A DNA stretch of 62,823 bases from Chitinispirillaceae bacterium (GTDB lineage Bacteria; Fibrobacterota; Chitinivibrionia; Chitinivibrionales; Chitinispirillaceae), in NCBI GenBank assembly GCA_016932075.1, contig JAFGDP010000073.1, forward strand, positions 1 through 62,823. The letters are read 5' to 3'. The notes under the pieces were generated by a model. It had not been told where the DNA came from. It was given only the letters and a program-made list of their open reading frames with translations, and did not search any database. A program made the position numbers and the translations under genes. This document shows, piece after piece, positions 17,431 to 28,313 of this stretch. Position 1 is the stretch's first letter, and each line of letters begins with the position of its first letter.

Positions 17431-18084
17431 TCAGTCACCGAAGGCTCCCCGGCTTTTTTCTCCGCGCTCCCACGCACGGACGATCCGCACTGCATCGAGC
17501 ATTTTCCGTGGATTTTTTATACCCGGCTTCACCTCCACGCCGCTGTTAATGTCAACACCATACGGGTGAACGGTTTCAAGCGCCTCTTCGATGTTCGAGG
17601 GATTGAGCCCTCCGGCGATGATGATGCGGCTATACTTGACACACGCGCTTTTGGCGATCGACCAGTCGAACGGTTTTCCGGTGCCGCCATGCTGACCCGA
17701 TGCCCACGTGTCGAGCAGAAAGCCGGAAACATGGTACTGTTCCAGAAGCGACAGGTCGGTATCCGGTCCGATCGAAAACGCCTTGATGACCGGCAGCGGC
17801 ACCTTGCTGCAATAGCGGGGTGATTCGGTGCCGTGCAGCTGCACCGTATCGACGCCGGTCGCGCGGGCAATGGCGATCACCTTGTCCAGCTCCTCATCCA
17901 CAAACACACCAACGCGCGACACAAAGGGCGGCAGTTGCCTGATGATGAGCGCAGCTTCCTCCGGCGAGACATGGCGCGGGCTCTTCCGGTAAAAAATAAA
18001 GCCGAGCGCGTCTACCCCCACGCTTGAGGCGATTTTTGCGTCTTCAAAACGGGTAATACCGCAGATTTTGATGCGGATTGGCAT
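17431..18084 (-). CDS. trpF: Phosphoribosylanthranilate isomerase
   Basis: TIM-barrel enzyme of tryptophan synthesis, 217 residues. The catalytic Cys in KICGITR and Asp in VFVDEEL..., the VQLHGTE strand, and the phosphate-binding IIAGGLNPSNIEEAL and GVDINSGVE motifs are all present. It stands apart from the other trp genes but lies 45 bp downstream of an aminotransferase with an attenuator-like leader, suggesting that aromatic amino acid supply controls both. Confidence 0.96.
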   Translation of the reverse strand: MPIRIKICGITRFEDAKIASSVGVDALGFIFYRKSPRHVSPEEAALIIRQLPPFVSRVGVFVDEELDKVIAIARATGVDTVQLHGTESPRYCSKVPLPVIKAFSIGPDTDLSLLEQYHVSGFLLDTWASGQHGGTGKPFDWSIAKSACVKYSRIIIAGGLNPSNIEEALETVHPYGVDINSGVEVKPGIKNPRKMLDAVRIVRAWERGEKSRGAFGD

Positions 18085-18129
18085 ACAGAAAGTAAAATAA
18101 TTCCGGCTGAGAGCAGGTCGCTGCCTTAC

Positions 18130-19422
18130 TTACGCCGCTTCCTGCGCGGCCCGGTAGATGTTTTCAAGCAGTTGTTCAATATCGCTTAGCGGCGTTGATG
18201 AAAACGCCAGCCGCAGGCAGTCGCCCTGGGCAATGACGCCGGTGCTGTAATTGCGAATGAGCAGTTTCCGTATTGCTTCGGCATTACCGGCGATTATCCT
18301 GATACACATGAAATAGCCGGAGTTGAACGGTAGTGGAACAAAATATTCCTTGTATTCCGGGTGCGTCATGAGCGTGTCGCGTACCTTTTCGTACCGGCGC
18401 TTGAGCACGCTGAATTTTTCCATCCTTTCCTGTTCATACTTATCGCTTGCATAGGCTGAAAGCAACATGCTCTGGCCGAGATTCGAACTGTTGGAAATGC
18501 TGCCTCTGATCGCGCCGCCGAGTTTTGCTTCAAGAGCGGCATAGAGCGCGTTGGAACTGCGAGCCGTGCCGAACGTGGCGAATCCGATGCGAAACCCCCA
18601 CACGTAATCCTCCTTGGTCGGGCCGTCAAGCTTTATGGCGAGGATGCGCTCATGCGCATTTGCACAAAGGCCGAAAATTGACTCCTTGAGTATTCCGGAT
18701 TCAAATACAAGCCCGAAGTAGGCATCATCGACCACGACAAGGATGGTATTACCGTGTTCTGCGGCTTCGATGAGTGTTTCACGGACATACGCAGCTTCGG
18801 ACTCCGTAACCGTATACCCGGTAGGATTGTTGGGGAAATTGAGCAGAACGATCCTTTTTCCAGGCATCCCCTGCATGAGCTTTTCCCTGAGCCCAGCGCA
18901 ATTAAATCCCTTCCCTTCATGAAACATCGGAAAGGTCACGATCCTGGCTCCGTACGCATTGGAAAAAACGAGATCGTAGTTCTCCCAGTACAGGTCAGGC
19001 GAAATCACCGCATCGTCTTCATCGACAAAAAGGTATCCGACCATGGAGAGCCCATGCGTGAGAGCGCTGGTTACCATCGGTTGGCTGATGCTGGTTTTGG
19101 CAAGCAGGGGATTCTTGCGGACGAGCATTTCTTTCCATATCGCACGGATCTCGGGTCGGCCGGGGCTCGGTGCATAGTTGAAACATTCGGCATCCGGCAG
19201 GTTCACCAGCGACTGCAGGCATGAAATAGCCATTGGAGAACCATCATCCTCCAGAGCCGTACCGATTGTGGCATTAATACGCGAACCCTTTGCTTCGGCC
19301 GACTGCGCCAAGATCCCCTGTTTGGGGAAATAGATCGTTTTCCCGCGCTTGGAAAACAGATCGTAAACATACGGATTCGAAGCCTTGATGGCCTCATTCA
19401 ACTCAATGGCCTGTGGATTCAT
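18130..19422 (-). CDS. Class I/II PLP-dependent aminotransferase
   Basis: 430 residues from the ATG at 19422, chosen for AAGGAG ten bases upstream; the frame stays open to 19500, through a terminator hairpin, and that extension is not credible. Fold type I motifs are NFPNNPTGYTVTESE, VVDDAYFGLVFE and the PLP Lys near residue 270 in LDGPTKEDYVWGFRIGF. The Arg that binds the substrate carboxylate is likely in RLAFSSTP. Specificity is not readable from sequence; the link to trpF and the leader structure make an aromatic or related amino acid plausible. Confidence 0.9.
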   Translation of the reverse strand: MNPQAIELNEAIKASNPYVYDLFSKRGKTIYFPKQGILAQSAEAKGSRINATIGTALEDDGSPMAISCLQSLVNLPDAECFNYAPSPGRPEIRAIWKEMLVRKNPLLAKTSISQPMVTSALTHGLSMVGYLFVDEDDAVISPDLYWENYDLVFSNAYGARIVTFPMFHEGKGFNCAGLREKLMQGMPGKRIVLLNFPNNPTGYTVTESEAAYVRETLIEAAEHGNTILVVVDDAYFGLVFESGILKESIFGLCANAHERILAIKLDGPTKEDYVWGFRIGFATFGTARSSNALYAALEAKLGGAIRGSISNSSNLGQSMLLSAYASDKYEQERMEKFSVLKRRYEKVRDTLMTHPEYKEYFVPLPFNSGYFMCIRIIAGNAEAIRKLLIRNYSTGVIAQGDCLRLAFSSTPLSDIEQLLENIYRAAQEAA

Positions 19423-19445
19423 TTTCAGACATTCTCCTTGCTTCC

Positions 19446-19492
19446 ATAAAAAGAGCCAAAAGACCATTGCCGCATTGCAACGGTCTTTCGGC
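19446..19492 (-). terminator. Terminator hairpin in the aminotransferase leader (probable attenuator)
   Basis: On the minus strand, arms at 19477-19492 and 19455-19470 pair over 16 bp (with G-U pairs) around a 6-nt loop, followed by TCTTTTT. It lies only 26-70 bases upstream of the aminotransferase start, and no minus-strand gene ends before it, so it must act on the leader transcript. A second hairpin with 6-bp arms AACCAG/CTGGTT lies just upstream. Attenuation is therefore inferred, probably for the whole aminotransferase-trpF transcript. Confidence 0.7.
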
Positions 19493-19628
19493 CGCATCAT
19501 CCTCGATGACCCTGCCAGAACCAGTAACCCCTGGTTTTTCGCGTGAGAAAAATAACTTCATGAACAGGCAGGAACTATAAAAAAATTCATGCACGAAACA
19601 GGCGGATCTTGTACAATCAAACAACGTA

Positions 19629-20867
19629 TTGGAGAATTGGTATATACGGCATTTAAAAAAGGAGCACTGTACGGTCATTGCCTTTTTCAACCAGAACTAC
19701 CTTATCCAGCGTGAAACCGTAACTTCGCTGCGCCGCGTACCCGGTAGCAGGGTAATTGCGATTGACATCCATCCACACCCGTCCGGGGATCAGGTGCTCT
19801 GCGCGGCGGAAATCCTCAAGCGGCACGGCTGCGGTATGCTGGTTACCATAAACGAATGGGGTGTCGACACGGGCGGGATTCTTCACGCCTTTCTTGAACA
19901 GAATGGTATTATTCACCTCAACTGGTCGGTGGATGATCCCTTTTTCGAGGAGATCGTTCTGACGAAAAAATTCCGCCCCTCTTCTTCCAGGTTCGATTTC
20001 GTCTCTGACCAAGGCTACATCAGCGCCATGGCAGACCGCGGATACAAGGTTCGTTTCCTTCCCCTGGCAACAGATCCTGCCTATTTTCACCCAGCTCTTC
20101 ATGCCGACCGGGAATGGAGTTACGACATTATTTTCGTAGGCAACTCCTATCTCAAACAGATGGACGATTTTCTTGGCATCGCACCTGGATTCGTAGATAC
20201 TCTGGCTCCCTTTCTTGGAAAGGTTGTCGAGGAATACCATCGCAACGTTGAATACGATGTGGAGGGCCATATCGAAAAAAAATTGCGATCCACCCGCCTC
20301 CCTGACGGTCTTGCCTTTGAGAAAGCCTTTTTCATTGCCAAACATGCCGCCGGATATCTTGGCCGGAAACAGATAGTATGTGCCCTGGCAAAGCGATATC
20401 CCACCTTTACGGTATTTGGCGAAGAAGGATGGAAAAGAGAACTCCCTGCCGAACGGATCGGCACCGCCAAATACTATGATTCCCTGTGTGCCACCTATCA
20501 GAAAGCCAAGATTACGATCGACATCAACCGCATGGTAATCAGGAACGGATTTACGCAGCGCACATTCGACGTGCCCGCCTGCGGCTCCTTTCTTATTACC
20601 AGTTCAAAACCGGTTGTTCATGAGCTGTTTGAAACAAAGGGTCCCGACCAGGAGATGACGGTATTTTCCAGCCTGCACGAACTCATGGAACTCATCGATT
20701 ATTACCTCGATCGTGACCAGGAGCGCAGGACCATCGCACGGCGCGGCATGGAAAAGATCCTTGCACGCCATACCTATGATCACCGGATCGCCGAAATGCT
20801 CTCGGTCGTGTCAGACGAAACCGGGATTGCGCGCTCTTCACCGTTCGCCCCAGCGAAGCGAATTTGA
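19629..20867 (+). CDS. CgeB-like glycosyltransferase (DUF3880 + Glyco_trans_1_2)
   Basis: About 412 residues. The N-terminal half resembles DUF3880 (VTINEWGVDTGG, NWSVDDPFF, FDFVSDQG), and the C-terminal half the CgeB-type glycosyltransferase domain (YDIIFVGNSYLKQ, ITIDINRMVIRNGFTQRTFDVPACGSFLITS). Such enzymes often decorate surface or flagellar proteins or spore coats. The listed start is TTG; an AAAGGAG site about 36 bases further in suggests initiation slightly downstream, though no standard start codon sits at the right distance. The 3' end overlaps the convergent lipoprotein gene by 30 bp. Confidence 0.85.
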   Translation: MENWYIRHLKKEHCTVIAFFNQNYLIQRETVTSLRRVPGSRVIAIDIHPHPSGDQVLCAAEILKRHGCGMLVTINEWGVDTGGILHAFLEQNGIIHLNWSVDDPFFEEIVLTKKFRPSSSRFDFVSDQGYISAMADRGYKVRFLPLATDPAYFHPALHADREWSYDIIFVGNSYLKQMDDFLGIAPGFVDTLAPFLGKVVEEYHRNVEYDVEGHIEKKLRSTRLPDGLAFEKAFFIAKHAAGYLGRKQIVCALAKRYPTFTVFGEEGWKRELPAERIGTAKYYDSLCATYQKAKITIDINRMVIRNGFTQRTFDVPACGSFLITSSKPVVHELFETKGPDQEMTVFSSLHELMELIDYYLDRDQERRTIARRGMEKILARHTYDHRIAEMLSVVSDETGIARSSPFAPAKRI

Positions 20868-22262
20868 CGAACGATCATAATCAACCGGATAGTCTTCGCC
20901 GTTTTCCTTGTACGTCCCGACCAGCTTGTTGTCACATGCGCTCAGGCGGCCCTCGAACATTCCGGATCTCTCATTCCCATAATACATTCTGGCAATGATC
21001 CTCGCGTTGTCGTAGAAAGGACGCGCTTGCGGGGAAATGTCGAAGGCAATATGCAGATCTATCGATTGCACCCTGCGGTCTCTAAAAGAGAGTGCTTTGT
21101 GAATCCTGACGATCCGGTTGCTTCGGTGGTCAAGGAGATCAGCGCCGGGAACGCAGGTATAACGGATTGCGGCGTCTTTCACCAAGCCGGCGTTCTGATG
21201 CTTGTCAAGCATTAGTTCAATAGAATCGCCCGTAGCCAGGATGATGTCATTGCGGTAAGACACCCGCTCTATGGTCCGCCCGGAAAAGCTCTGCTCTCGG
21301 TGGAGCGATGCGATACGGTTGTCACCAATTGACGGAAATTGCCGGTCGGCTCCCGCGTCAAACAAGACCGAAAGAAAGGTGCTTGCGCCCTCTGGATGCT
21401 TCAGATAGCTCAGCAGATGTGATCCCGGCGACCGAGACGGTTGCGGATACTGGGTAACGCCATTGTTCGAGGTATAGTTTTCTTCGATAATATAGCCGAA
21501 CAGCGAGGACGCGCGGAAAAGCCTCGTGAACGGGTGCTCCAGCATAAATGGCCTGATCGTTTCGTCCGGCGGCACCGGGGCTTCAAGCGATCGGTTCCTG
21601 CTGGCTACGGCAATGGTGATCCTCTCATTGGTCAGGGAGTCAATGGTGACTCTATAGGGGAGAGACAATCCCCTATTGCGTTCGGTTTTCACTCCCGGTA
21701 CCGTATCGTGGCGGGAAACAATCGGCGCGGTTGTTGAATCAACCACCTGCACCAAAAACGAATCAACGGTTGCGGTAATCGTTGTGTCCCTTACCATGAC
21801 CACCTCGGGGAACACGCGCTTTCCGGCAAGCCGGTGCAGAGGAACCGTCATTGTATCCTCTTCATCAAGGATTACCGTGCAGTGGGTGTCGCCGTCATGC
21901 AGGTCGGCCGTGAATGTGTCGATACAGAGGGAATCAATTACAATCAGCGTGTCGCTCCGGTGCCGCAGTATGACAACATTATCGCCGGACAAGGCACCAT
22001 CATTGATACCAATCCCCTGCGCAATCATCGACGAGCTTCGGCCGGGATCCAGCTGGATGCTTCCCGAGGGCAGATAGCTTTCCGGAGACCAGTGTGCAGG
22101 CGTTTCGATTTCATTATACACAGCAAAGGCACACGCATACATGCCCGGATTCCCGGTCTCTGTGCCGCCGCCCCCGCCAAACGGCACGACCGCGCAGCGC
22201 AGAAACAGCAGCGGCACCCCGCATACAAATGCGATGACGTACCGAAACCCGCACGGTTTCAT
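20838..22262 (-). CDS. Lipoprotein with GGGTETGNPG segment, TIGR02147-associated type
   Basis: 474 residues. A signal sequence ends in a lipobox-like LLFLRC (Cys23), followed by a Gly-run and TETGNPG. The rest is predicted as beta-rich and is not assigned to an enzyme family; it contains several SLTN/ITID-type strands and tryptophan-poor repeats. Lipoproteins with the GGGTETGNP segment, next to TIGR02147 regulators, recur in Fibrobacterota (recalled pattern, not searched here). The start overlaps the regulator stop as ATGA, so the two are translationally coupled. Confidence 0.8.
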   Translation of the reverse strand: MKPCGFRYVIAFVCGVPLLFLRCAVVPFGGGGGTETGNPGMYACAFAVYNEIETPAHWSPESYLPSGSIQLDPGRSSSMIAQGIGINDGALSGDNVVILRHRSDTLIVIDSLCIDTFTADLHDGDTHCTVILDEEDTMTVPLHRLAGKRVFPEVVMVRDTTITATVDSFLVQVVDSTTAPIVSRHDTVPGVKTERNRGLSLPYRVTIDSLTNERITIAVASRNRSLEAPVPPDETIRPFMLEHPFTRLFRASSLFGYIIEENYTSNNGVTQYPQPSRSPGSHLLSYLKHPEGASTFLSVLFDAGADRQFPSIGDNRIASLHREQSFSGRTIERVSYRNDIILATGDSIELMLDKHQNAGLVKDAAIRYTCVPGADLLDHRSNRIVRIHKALSFRDRRVQSIDLHIAFDISPQARPFYDNARIIARMYYGNERSGMFEGRLSACDNKLVGTYKENGEDYPVDYDRSSNSLRWGER

Positions 22263-23101
22263 GGTGCATCGTCCTTGTGTTTAACCATTCGGGATAAAGG
22301 AAAAAGCTGCAGATTGAGCTGCACCACCTGATCCACGTTTTCCGATTCCTCGGCTATTTCCAGGATTTCGTTGCGAAGCTGTTGAAGACGCTCTGCAATA
22401 AAGGTAATTGCGCCCTTTGAAACACCAAGCGTGAGACAGGTGATATCACGCTCCTCCGGCGGGAATCGATCGATCGCATCGTCAGCCAGCCTGAGCATGG
22501 TGCGGTGGAAATTTGCAATTGCAAGGGAACGTATTTTTCCACCCGTGGAAAGCGACGGCGCTGTTTTACTATAGGTATCGTCCGGATTGCGTTTTATAAA
22601 TTGCAGCTCAAGGAGCAGCTCGACTGCCTTTTTCGCTTCAGATGCCGTGAGAGAGGGAACCATCATCGCGCCCAACCGCTTGTAATCATCCTTGAAGTCC
22701 AGCGCACAGGCCAGCTCCCTCAATGCCGGCGCACACCAGGAGGCGTAATACTTGAATTCCGACTCTTCAATCCGTTTCGTATCGCCCCGCTTCCGATACT
22801 TCATAACGTTCATGAGATACAGATTCTTTTCTTCAAGTGACGTGCTCTGATTGAAAAAGATCAGATTTTCAAAATACTCCGTCTCTTTTTTGCTCAGCGC
22901 CAGTGCCTTCGCGAATTTATAGACGCTGTGCTTGGAGAGATTGCGTTCCCCCTTTATGACGAGCTTGAGAAAGTTCGGAGACTTGAGCCCGGCACGCTGG
23001 GAAAACAACCGGTAGGAATAAAAACGCAACTCCTTCTTCTTCTCGTCGAAAAAGTCCTGCAGGTACTGCCGGTAATCCATATAATCGTATATCTGGATCA
23101 T
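22259..23101 (-). CDS. TIGR02147 family (DUF4423) putative transcription regulator
   Basis: 280 residues from the ATG at 23101; the frame extends to 23209. It opens IYDYMDYRQYLQDFFDEKKK, the signature start of the family, then FSQRAGLKSPNFLKLVIKGERNLS (HTH-like), KKETEYFENLIFFNQS and the DUF4423 core with ARLTLGVS-like VLTLGVSKGA (seen as CLTLGVSKGAITFI). The family is highly expanded in Fibrobacter succinogenes and is thought to regulate transcription. A 32-codon ORF lies just upstream (23140-23238), possibly a leader. The gene is paired with the lipoprotein gene by a 4-bp overlap. Confidence 0.88.
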   Translation of the reverse strand: MIQIYDYMDYRQYLQDFFDEKKKELRFYSYRLFSQRAGLKSPNFLKLVIKGERNLSKHSVYKFAKALALSKKETEYFENLIFFNQSTSLEEKNLYLMNVMKYRKRGDTKRIEESEFKYYASWCAPALRELACALDFKDDYKRLGAMMVPSLTASEAKKAVELLLELQFIKRNPDDTYSKTAPSLSTGGKIRSLAIANFHRTMLRLADDAIDRFPPEERDITCLTLGVSKGAITFIAERLQQLRNEILEIAEESENVDQVVQLNLQLFPLSRMVKHKDDAP

Positions 23102-23384
23102 GCGCTTGCTGCTTCTGTGTAAAATATAATTCCCTGTTATTAATTCACGTTTTTGTATTCTGACAGAAACAAAGTCCCGGCGCATTTCGCGACGGGACCC
23201 TCCTGACAACCCACCACACTCTGATGATCATGTTTCATCTCTCAATGCCCCTTCTTTCAATGTAAATAATAAAAAAAGGAATGCCATCAGGCACGACCTT
23301 CAAATACTATTTGTATTCTTGCGTATACACACCTAACCCGCCAAGGCCAATCTAATCCGTTGATATTTATAGAAAATACAAACA

Positions 23385-25433
23385 CTATTTCAGCCCTGAT
23401 TTATAATTAAACATCACTGATCCGGGAAACCTTTTTGCATTCGCATAGCAGTGAATGAGTGAAGCGAGCAATGCAGGATCAGGCTCTAAAAAACTCAAAT
23501 CCAGAATAAAGTGACGAATGCCTAGTTCATGCAGCCGGATTCGCTGCTGTGTTATGCAACAGGGTTTTGCAGGAAGAAGGAAAAAAAGGTTGTTCGCTTT
23601 TACCACACGGAACCGGTTTCCATGGGCATCCGTAATGTTTCCGCCAATTCTCATTGCGGGATGCAATCGGGAAACAAACAACGGGGGATGTGAAAAAAGA
23701 TAGATTGCCCCTTTGGAAGCGGCACGTGCTTTGATATTCAGGTAATCGTCCTCATATGAATAGACAAACCCTGAAAAGTTATCCTTAAAAAGCGCCGTTT
23801 GCGTTGCGCGGTTTAAGCTCCAGACAGACGCATCAGCAATGAGCTCAATTCTTTTGTCAAAAAGCGCCTTTTGACCAATATGTGTGCACATCCAACGGAC
23901 AATCCCCTGCTTGCCGAAGCGTTGTATTGCTGAACGCCATATCGACAGATCAGCTTCTGGAATAAACGGCGGCAATGCGGGAACGAGTCGCGACTTCCAT
24001 AGTCGAAGCTGCCCTGTATTGCCCAAAAGGCTGCTCATTCCAGCCGGATCAGCCGCAAAAACAAGGCGCTGGCACGGTGTCGCATAGAGATGATCAAACC
24101 ATGCGGGATCATCGATTTTCACCCAGAGCGTATCGCGACCGCAGGTTTCCGTACTGTTTTCCTCCTGTCCTTTGATGATTGCACGGGCCCGCGGATACCG
24201 CGGCGCGAAACGAACCGGATTACCGCCGACCACGGTGCCGCAATTAAATCGCTTATCAATAGAATGTCGGCCGACCAGATACACGGCATCACCCGCCGCG
24301 CACGCGACAGGTCTTTTCAGGCATACCAACATGAAAAGCCCTGCCACGTCCACCGAATCAACGGTTACGGCCTCACCCTCGAATCCGTCACGGGGTTGAA
24401 TGCGTATCCGGTCGCCTGCCCCAACCGATGCCGTGCCCTGTATACTTATCCGGTTTCCCGTCACTTCCTCGATTTTTCCGATCAGCCGGCCGATACCCGG
24501 CGTTACCGCATCGATGGTGCCTGGCGGCGCGGTTCCAGACAGAAAAAACGATGTTTTTTTTCTGCCGAGGTCATCCGCCAGGAGATCTCTTGCTTCGTCC
24601 ATGCGCTTCGGGTTGTCAATGACGCTCCGATACGCCCGTGTAACCTGGTACACATACTCCGGATTCTTCATCCGCCCTTCTATCTTAAAGCTTGCGATGC
24701 CGATCCCGGCCAATACGGAAATGAATTCCAGCGCTTCAAAATCGCGCGGCGAGAAACAGTAGCCGCCCGTTTGTCCAGTCGAGAATCGCCTCCTGCACAC
24801 CTGGGTGCAGCGTCCGCGATTACCGCTTGATCCGCCCAAAAAACTTGACGCAAGGCATAATCCCGAGATTGAATAGCAAAGCGCGCCATGGATGAACACC
24901 TCGAGTTCAATGCGCGACGTTCGTTTGATGCTGTTGATTTCATTGAGCGAACACTCCCGTGACAGGGTCACACGGCGCAGACCGAGCCGCTCCGCCATGG
25001 CAACGCCTGCCGAGTTATGGATAACCATCTGCGTGGAGCCGTGCAGCGCGAGCTTTGAAAAATGCTCGCGCGCAATGGTAATGAGGCCCGGGTCGGTGAT
25101 GATCACCGCATCGACACCAATCTGTTCGAGCTGGTACAGCAGGTGAATCGCATGATCGAGGTCGGCCTGCTTGAGCAGGGTATTCATCGCCACATAGACT
25201 TTAATCCTGCGGCTTCGTGCATAGGGAACAACGTAGGAGAGGGCTTTGGCGGTAAAATTTTTCGCCCGCAGCCGTGCATTGAAATCAGTCAGCCCCACAT
25301 ACACGGCATCAGCCCCGGCCTCCAGTGCCGCATGAAAGCTTTCTATTGAACCGGCAGGGGCAAGGAGTTCAGGGGCGGGGGCGCAATCGCGTCCTGCTGA
25401 ATACCGTTTGACGGGGCCGGCCATACGCCTCAC
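23385..25433 (-). CDS. Peptidase U32-family protein (RlhA/TrhP-like)
   Basis: 682 residues, the long form of the family. Motifs include ELLAPAGSIESFHAALEAGADAVYVG, VYVAMNTLL, HGSTQMVIHNS, LSRECSLNEI, VFIHGALCYSISGLC, SSGNRGRCTQVCRR and FKIEGRMKNPEYVYQV. Named a protease, the family includes RlhA and TrhP, which act in hydroxylation of 23S rRNA or tRNA wobble uridine; the clustered Cys suggest a metal cluster. Which RNA this copy acts on is not determinable. Its start overlaps the ThyX-like stop as ATGA. Confidence 0.92.
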   Translation of the reverse strand: MRRMAGPVKRYSAGRDCAPAPELLAPAGSIESFHAALEAGADAVYVGLTDFNARLRAKNFTAKALSYVVPYARSRRIKVYVAMNTLLKQADLDHAIHLLYQLEQIGVDAVIITDPGLITIAREHFSKLALHGSTQMVIHNSAGVAMAERLGLRRVTLSRECSLNEINSIKRTSRIELEVFIHGALCYSISGLCLASSFLGGSSGNRGRCTQVCRRRFSTGQTGGYCFSPRDFEALEFISVLAGIGIASFKIEGRMKNPEYVYQVTRAYRSVIDNPKRMDEARDLLADDLGRKKTSFFLSGTAPPGTIDAVTPGIGRLIGKIEEVTGNRISIQGTASVGAGDRIRIQPRDGFEGEAVTVDSVDVAGLFMLVCLKRPVACAAGDAVYLVGRHSIDKRFNCGTVVGGNPVRFAPRYPRARAIIKGQEENSTETCGRDTLWVKIDDPAWFDHLYATPCQRLVFAADPAGMSSLLGNTGQLRLWKSRLVPALPPFIPEADLSIWRSAIQRFGKQGIVRWMCTHIGQKALFDKRIELIADASVWSLNRATQTALFKDNFSGFVYSYEDDYLNIKARAASKGAIYLFSHPPLFVSRLHPAMRIGGNITDAHGNRFRVVKANNLFFLLPAKPCCITQQRIRLHELGIRHFILDLSFLEPDPALLASLIHCYANAKRFPGSVMFNYKSGLK

Positions 25434-26782
25434 TCCGGTTCTGCATTGCCGACCTCAATATGCGGCTGTAATTCGGGCATCTTTTTCAATAACTCGTCAC
25501 AGACCGCACCAAGATGCTCCGCATACCTGAAGTGCGCCCCCATGCCTGTCCGCAGCTCAATCTCATAAATAAAGTAATCCAGGTGGGTCGAGTGTTCGAA
25601 GGTCACCTGCGTGCCGAGCAGCAATCCATAGACATACACGGCACCGCTCTCGTGATCCGCAAGCTGCCGCAGGAGCGCCTGTTTTTTCTTAAGAAGATCC
25701 TGGCTTTTCGGGTGGCTTATCCCGTCGGGGAGATAGAAACCGACCGGCGCGAGCGGGCTGAACCGGAATCCCGTTCGATGGCGGTTGAGATCACGCAGCT
25801 CGGCAATTGCCATATTGTTCCATGCTGCGCGCACCATGATCCGCCGTATGGTGGTTCCGACGGTGCTGTACCGGCTACTCTTTCCTGCAAACGACTCTTC
25901 CTCCTGCTGGAGCAGGGGAAGAAACCGAGGCAGACGGTTTTCCATGGAAACATGCACCTTGTCGCCAAGCCGATCAACAGGAACTCCCCGTTCACGAATA
26001 CGGTTCACCGCATGACCAATCAACCGGGCTGCCTGTGTCATGCTTGCCGCATCAGCAGCCGCATGGCGGACCAGACGCGGAGAGAATTTTTCAAGCTCCG
26101 CACGCAATCCCCTGGCACAGGTACGGGCCTCAGGCATTGGCAATGAATCGAGCTGTTTGATGGTCTCCCCCCAGGCACGCGCCGTCATGACCAGCGCCAC
26201 GTTGGTCTTTGTCGCAAAGGGAATGAAATAGCGCGCCCGGTCAAGCGCGTAGTTTTTCCTGATCCGGTCGCCCGCCTTCTGATCCGCGCCCGCAGGGACT
26301 CGCACAATTAAAGGATTCTCCTTTGCTGCCCTGTCCAATTGCTCATAGGTCTCCTGATATAACGAAAAGGCAAGCGAGCAATACTCCTGCCATGCTCCGG
26401 ACAGCGAAGAGGGGATCCCGATCTCCCCGGGATCCGGCAGGCTGTCCGTATCAAGCTTGATGTACCTGGTGCTTGATTCCTGGCCGTCTGCATAGCGCGA
26501 CAATTCGAACAGCTTGTACGCGAGAAACATTGAGCACCCGTCAACCACCAAGGCAATGCCGCCGGTCATGCCGGCGATCGAAGCATGGCCGTAATCAACA
26601 AACTTGAAAATGCTGTCCACAGATCGGTCCGGGTCGTTCCAGTCAATGGCAGCAAGGATCGCATCGATCCCCTTGTTGGACCGGGAGTATCGCGCAAGGC
26701 AGCTTGCAAGGAGTTCGGGAGTGACCGAGGGATTTTCTTTTGCCGCAGGTGGCGGGCAGATACCGATGCCGAGAATACGCAT
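25430..26782 (-). CDS. Tandem ThyX-like protein (FAD-dependent thymidylate synthase superfamily)
   Basis: 450 residues containing two ThyX-like halves. The first (about residues 60-115) has DYGHASIAGMTGG and FELSRYADGQESSTRYIKL, where the RHR signature is degenerate. The second (about 300-360) has TTIRRIMVRAAWNNMAIAELRDLNRHRTGFRFSPL, with an intact NRHR. Canonical ThyX is a single domain of about 220-250 residues forming tetramers. A fused form could have one active and one structural half. Whether it makes dTMP is uncertain; no thyA is visible here. Confidence 0.8.
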   Translation of the reverse strand: MRILGIGICPPPAAKENPSVTPELLASCLARYSRSNKGIDAILAAIDWNDPDRSVDSIFKFVDYGHASIAGMTGGIALVVDGCSMFLAYKLFELSRYADGQESSTRYIKLDTDSLPDPGEIGIPSSLSGAWQEYCSLAFSLYQETYEQLDRAAKENPLIVRVPAGADQKAGDRIRKNYALDRARYFIPFATKTNVALVMTARAWGETIKQLDSLPMPEARTCARGLRAELEKFSPRLVRHAAADAASMTQAARLIGHAVNRIRERGVPVDRLGDKVHVSMENRLPRFLPLLQQEEESFAGKSSRYSTVGTTIRRIMVRAAWNNMAIAELRDLNRHRTGFRFSPLAPVGFYLPDGISHPKSQDLLKKKQALLRQLADHESGAVYVYGLLLGTQVTFEHSTHLDYFIYEIELRTGMGAHFRYAEHLGAVCDELLKKMPELQPHIEVGNAEPE

Positions 26783-26799
26783 TGGAAAACAGGTCCCTA

Positions 26800-28230
<1,431 letters not shown>

Positions 28231-28313
28231 GGTGCTACTCCTTTGCACTGTCGTGTTGCCGGCCCGGGGTTGTTTCCCTCAGGCTCCACAACGGTCACTG
28301 TTTTCAGGCTCTT

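Noticed and set aside
28231..28307. SAM or SAH riboswitch before ahcY
   Set aside because: The leader shares only short elements (GCCGGCAAC) with SAM-I-type cores and lacks the SAH consensus, so no riboswitch family is claimed; kept as a lower-interest finding only.
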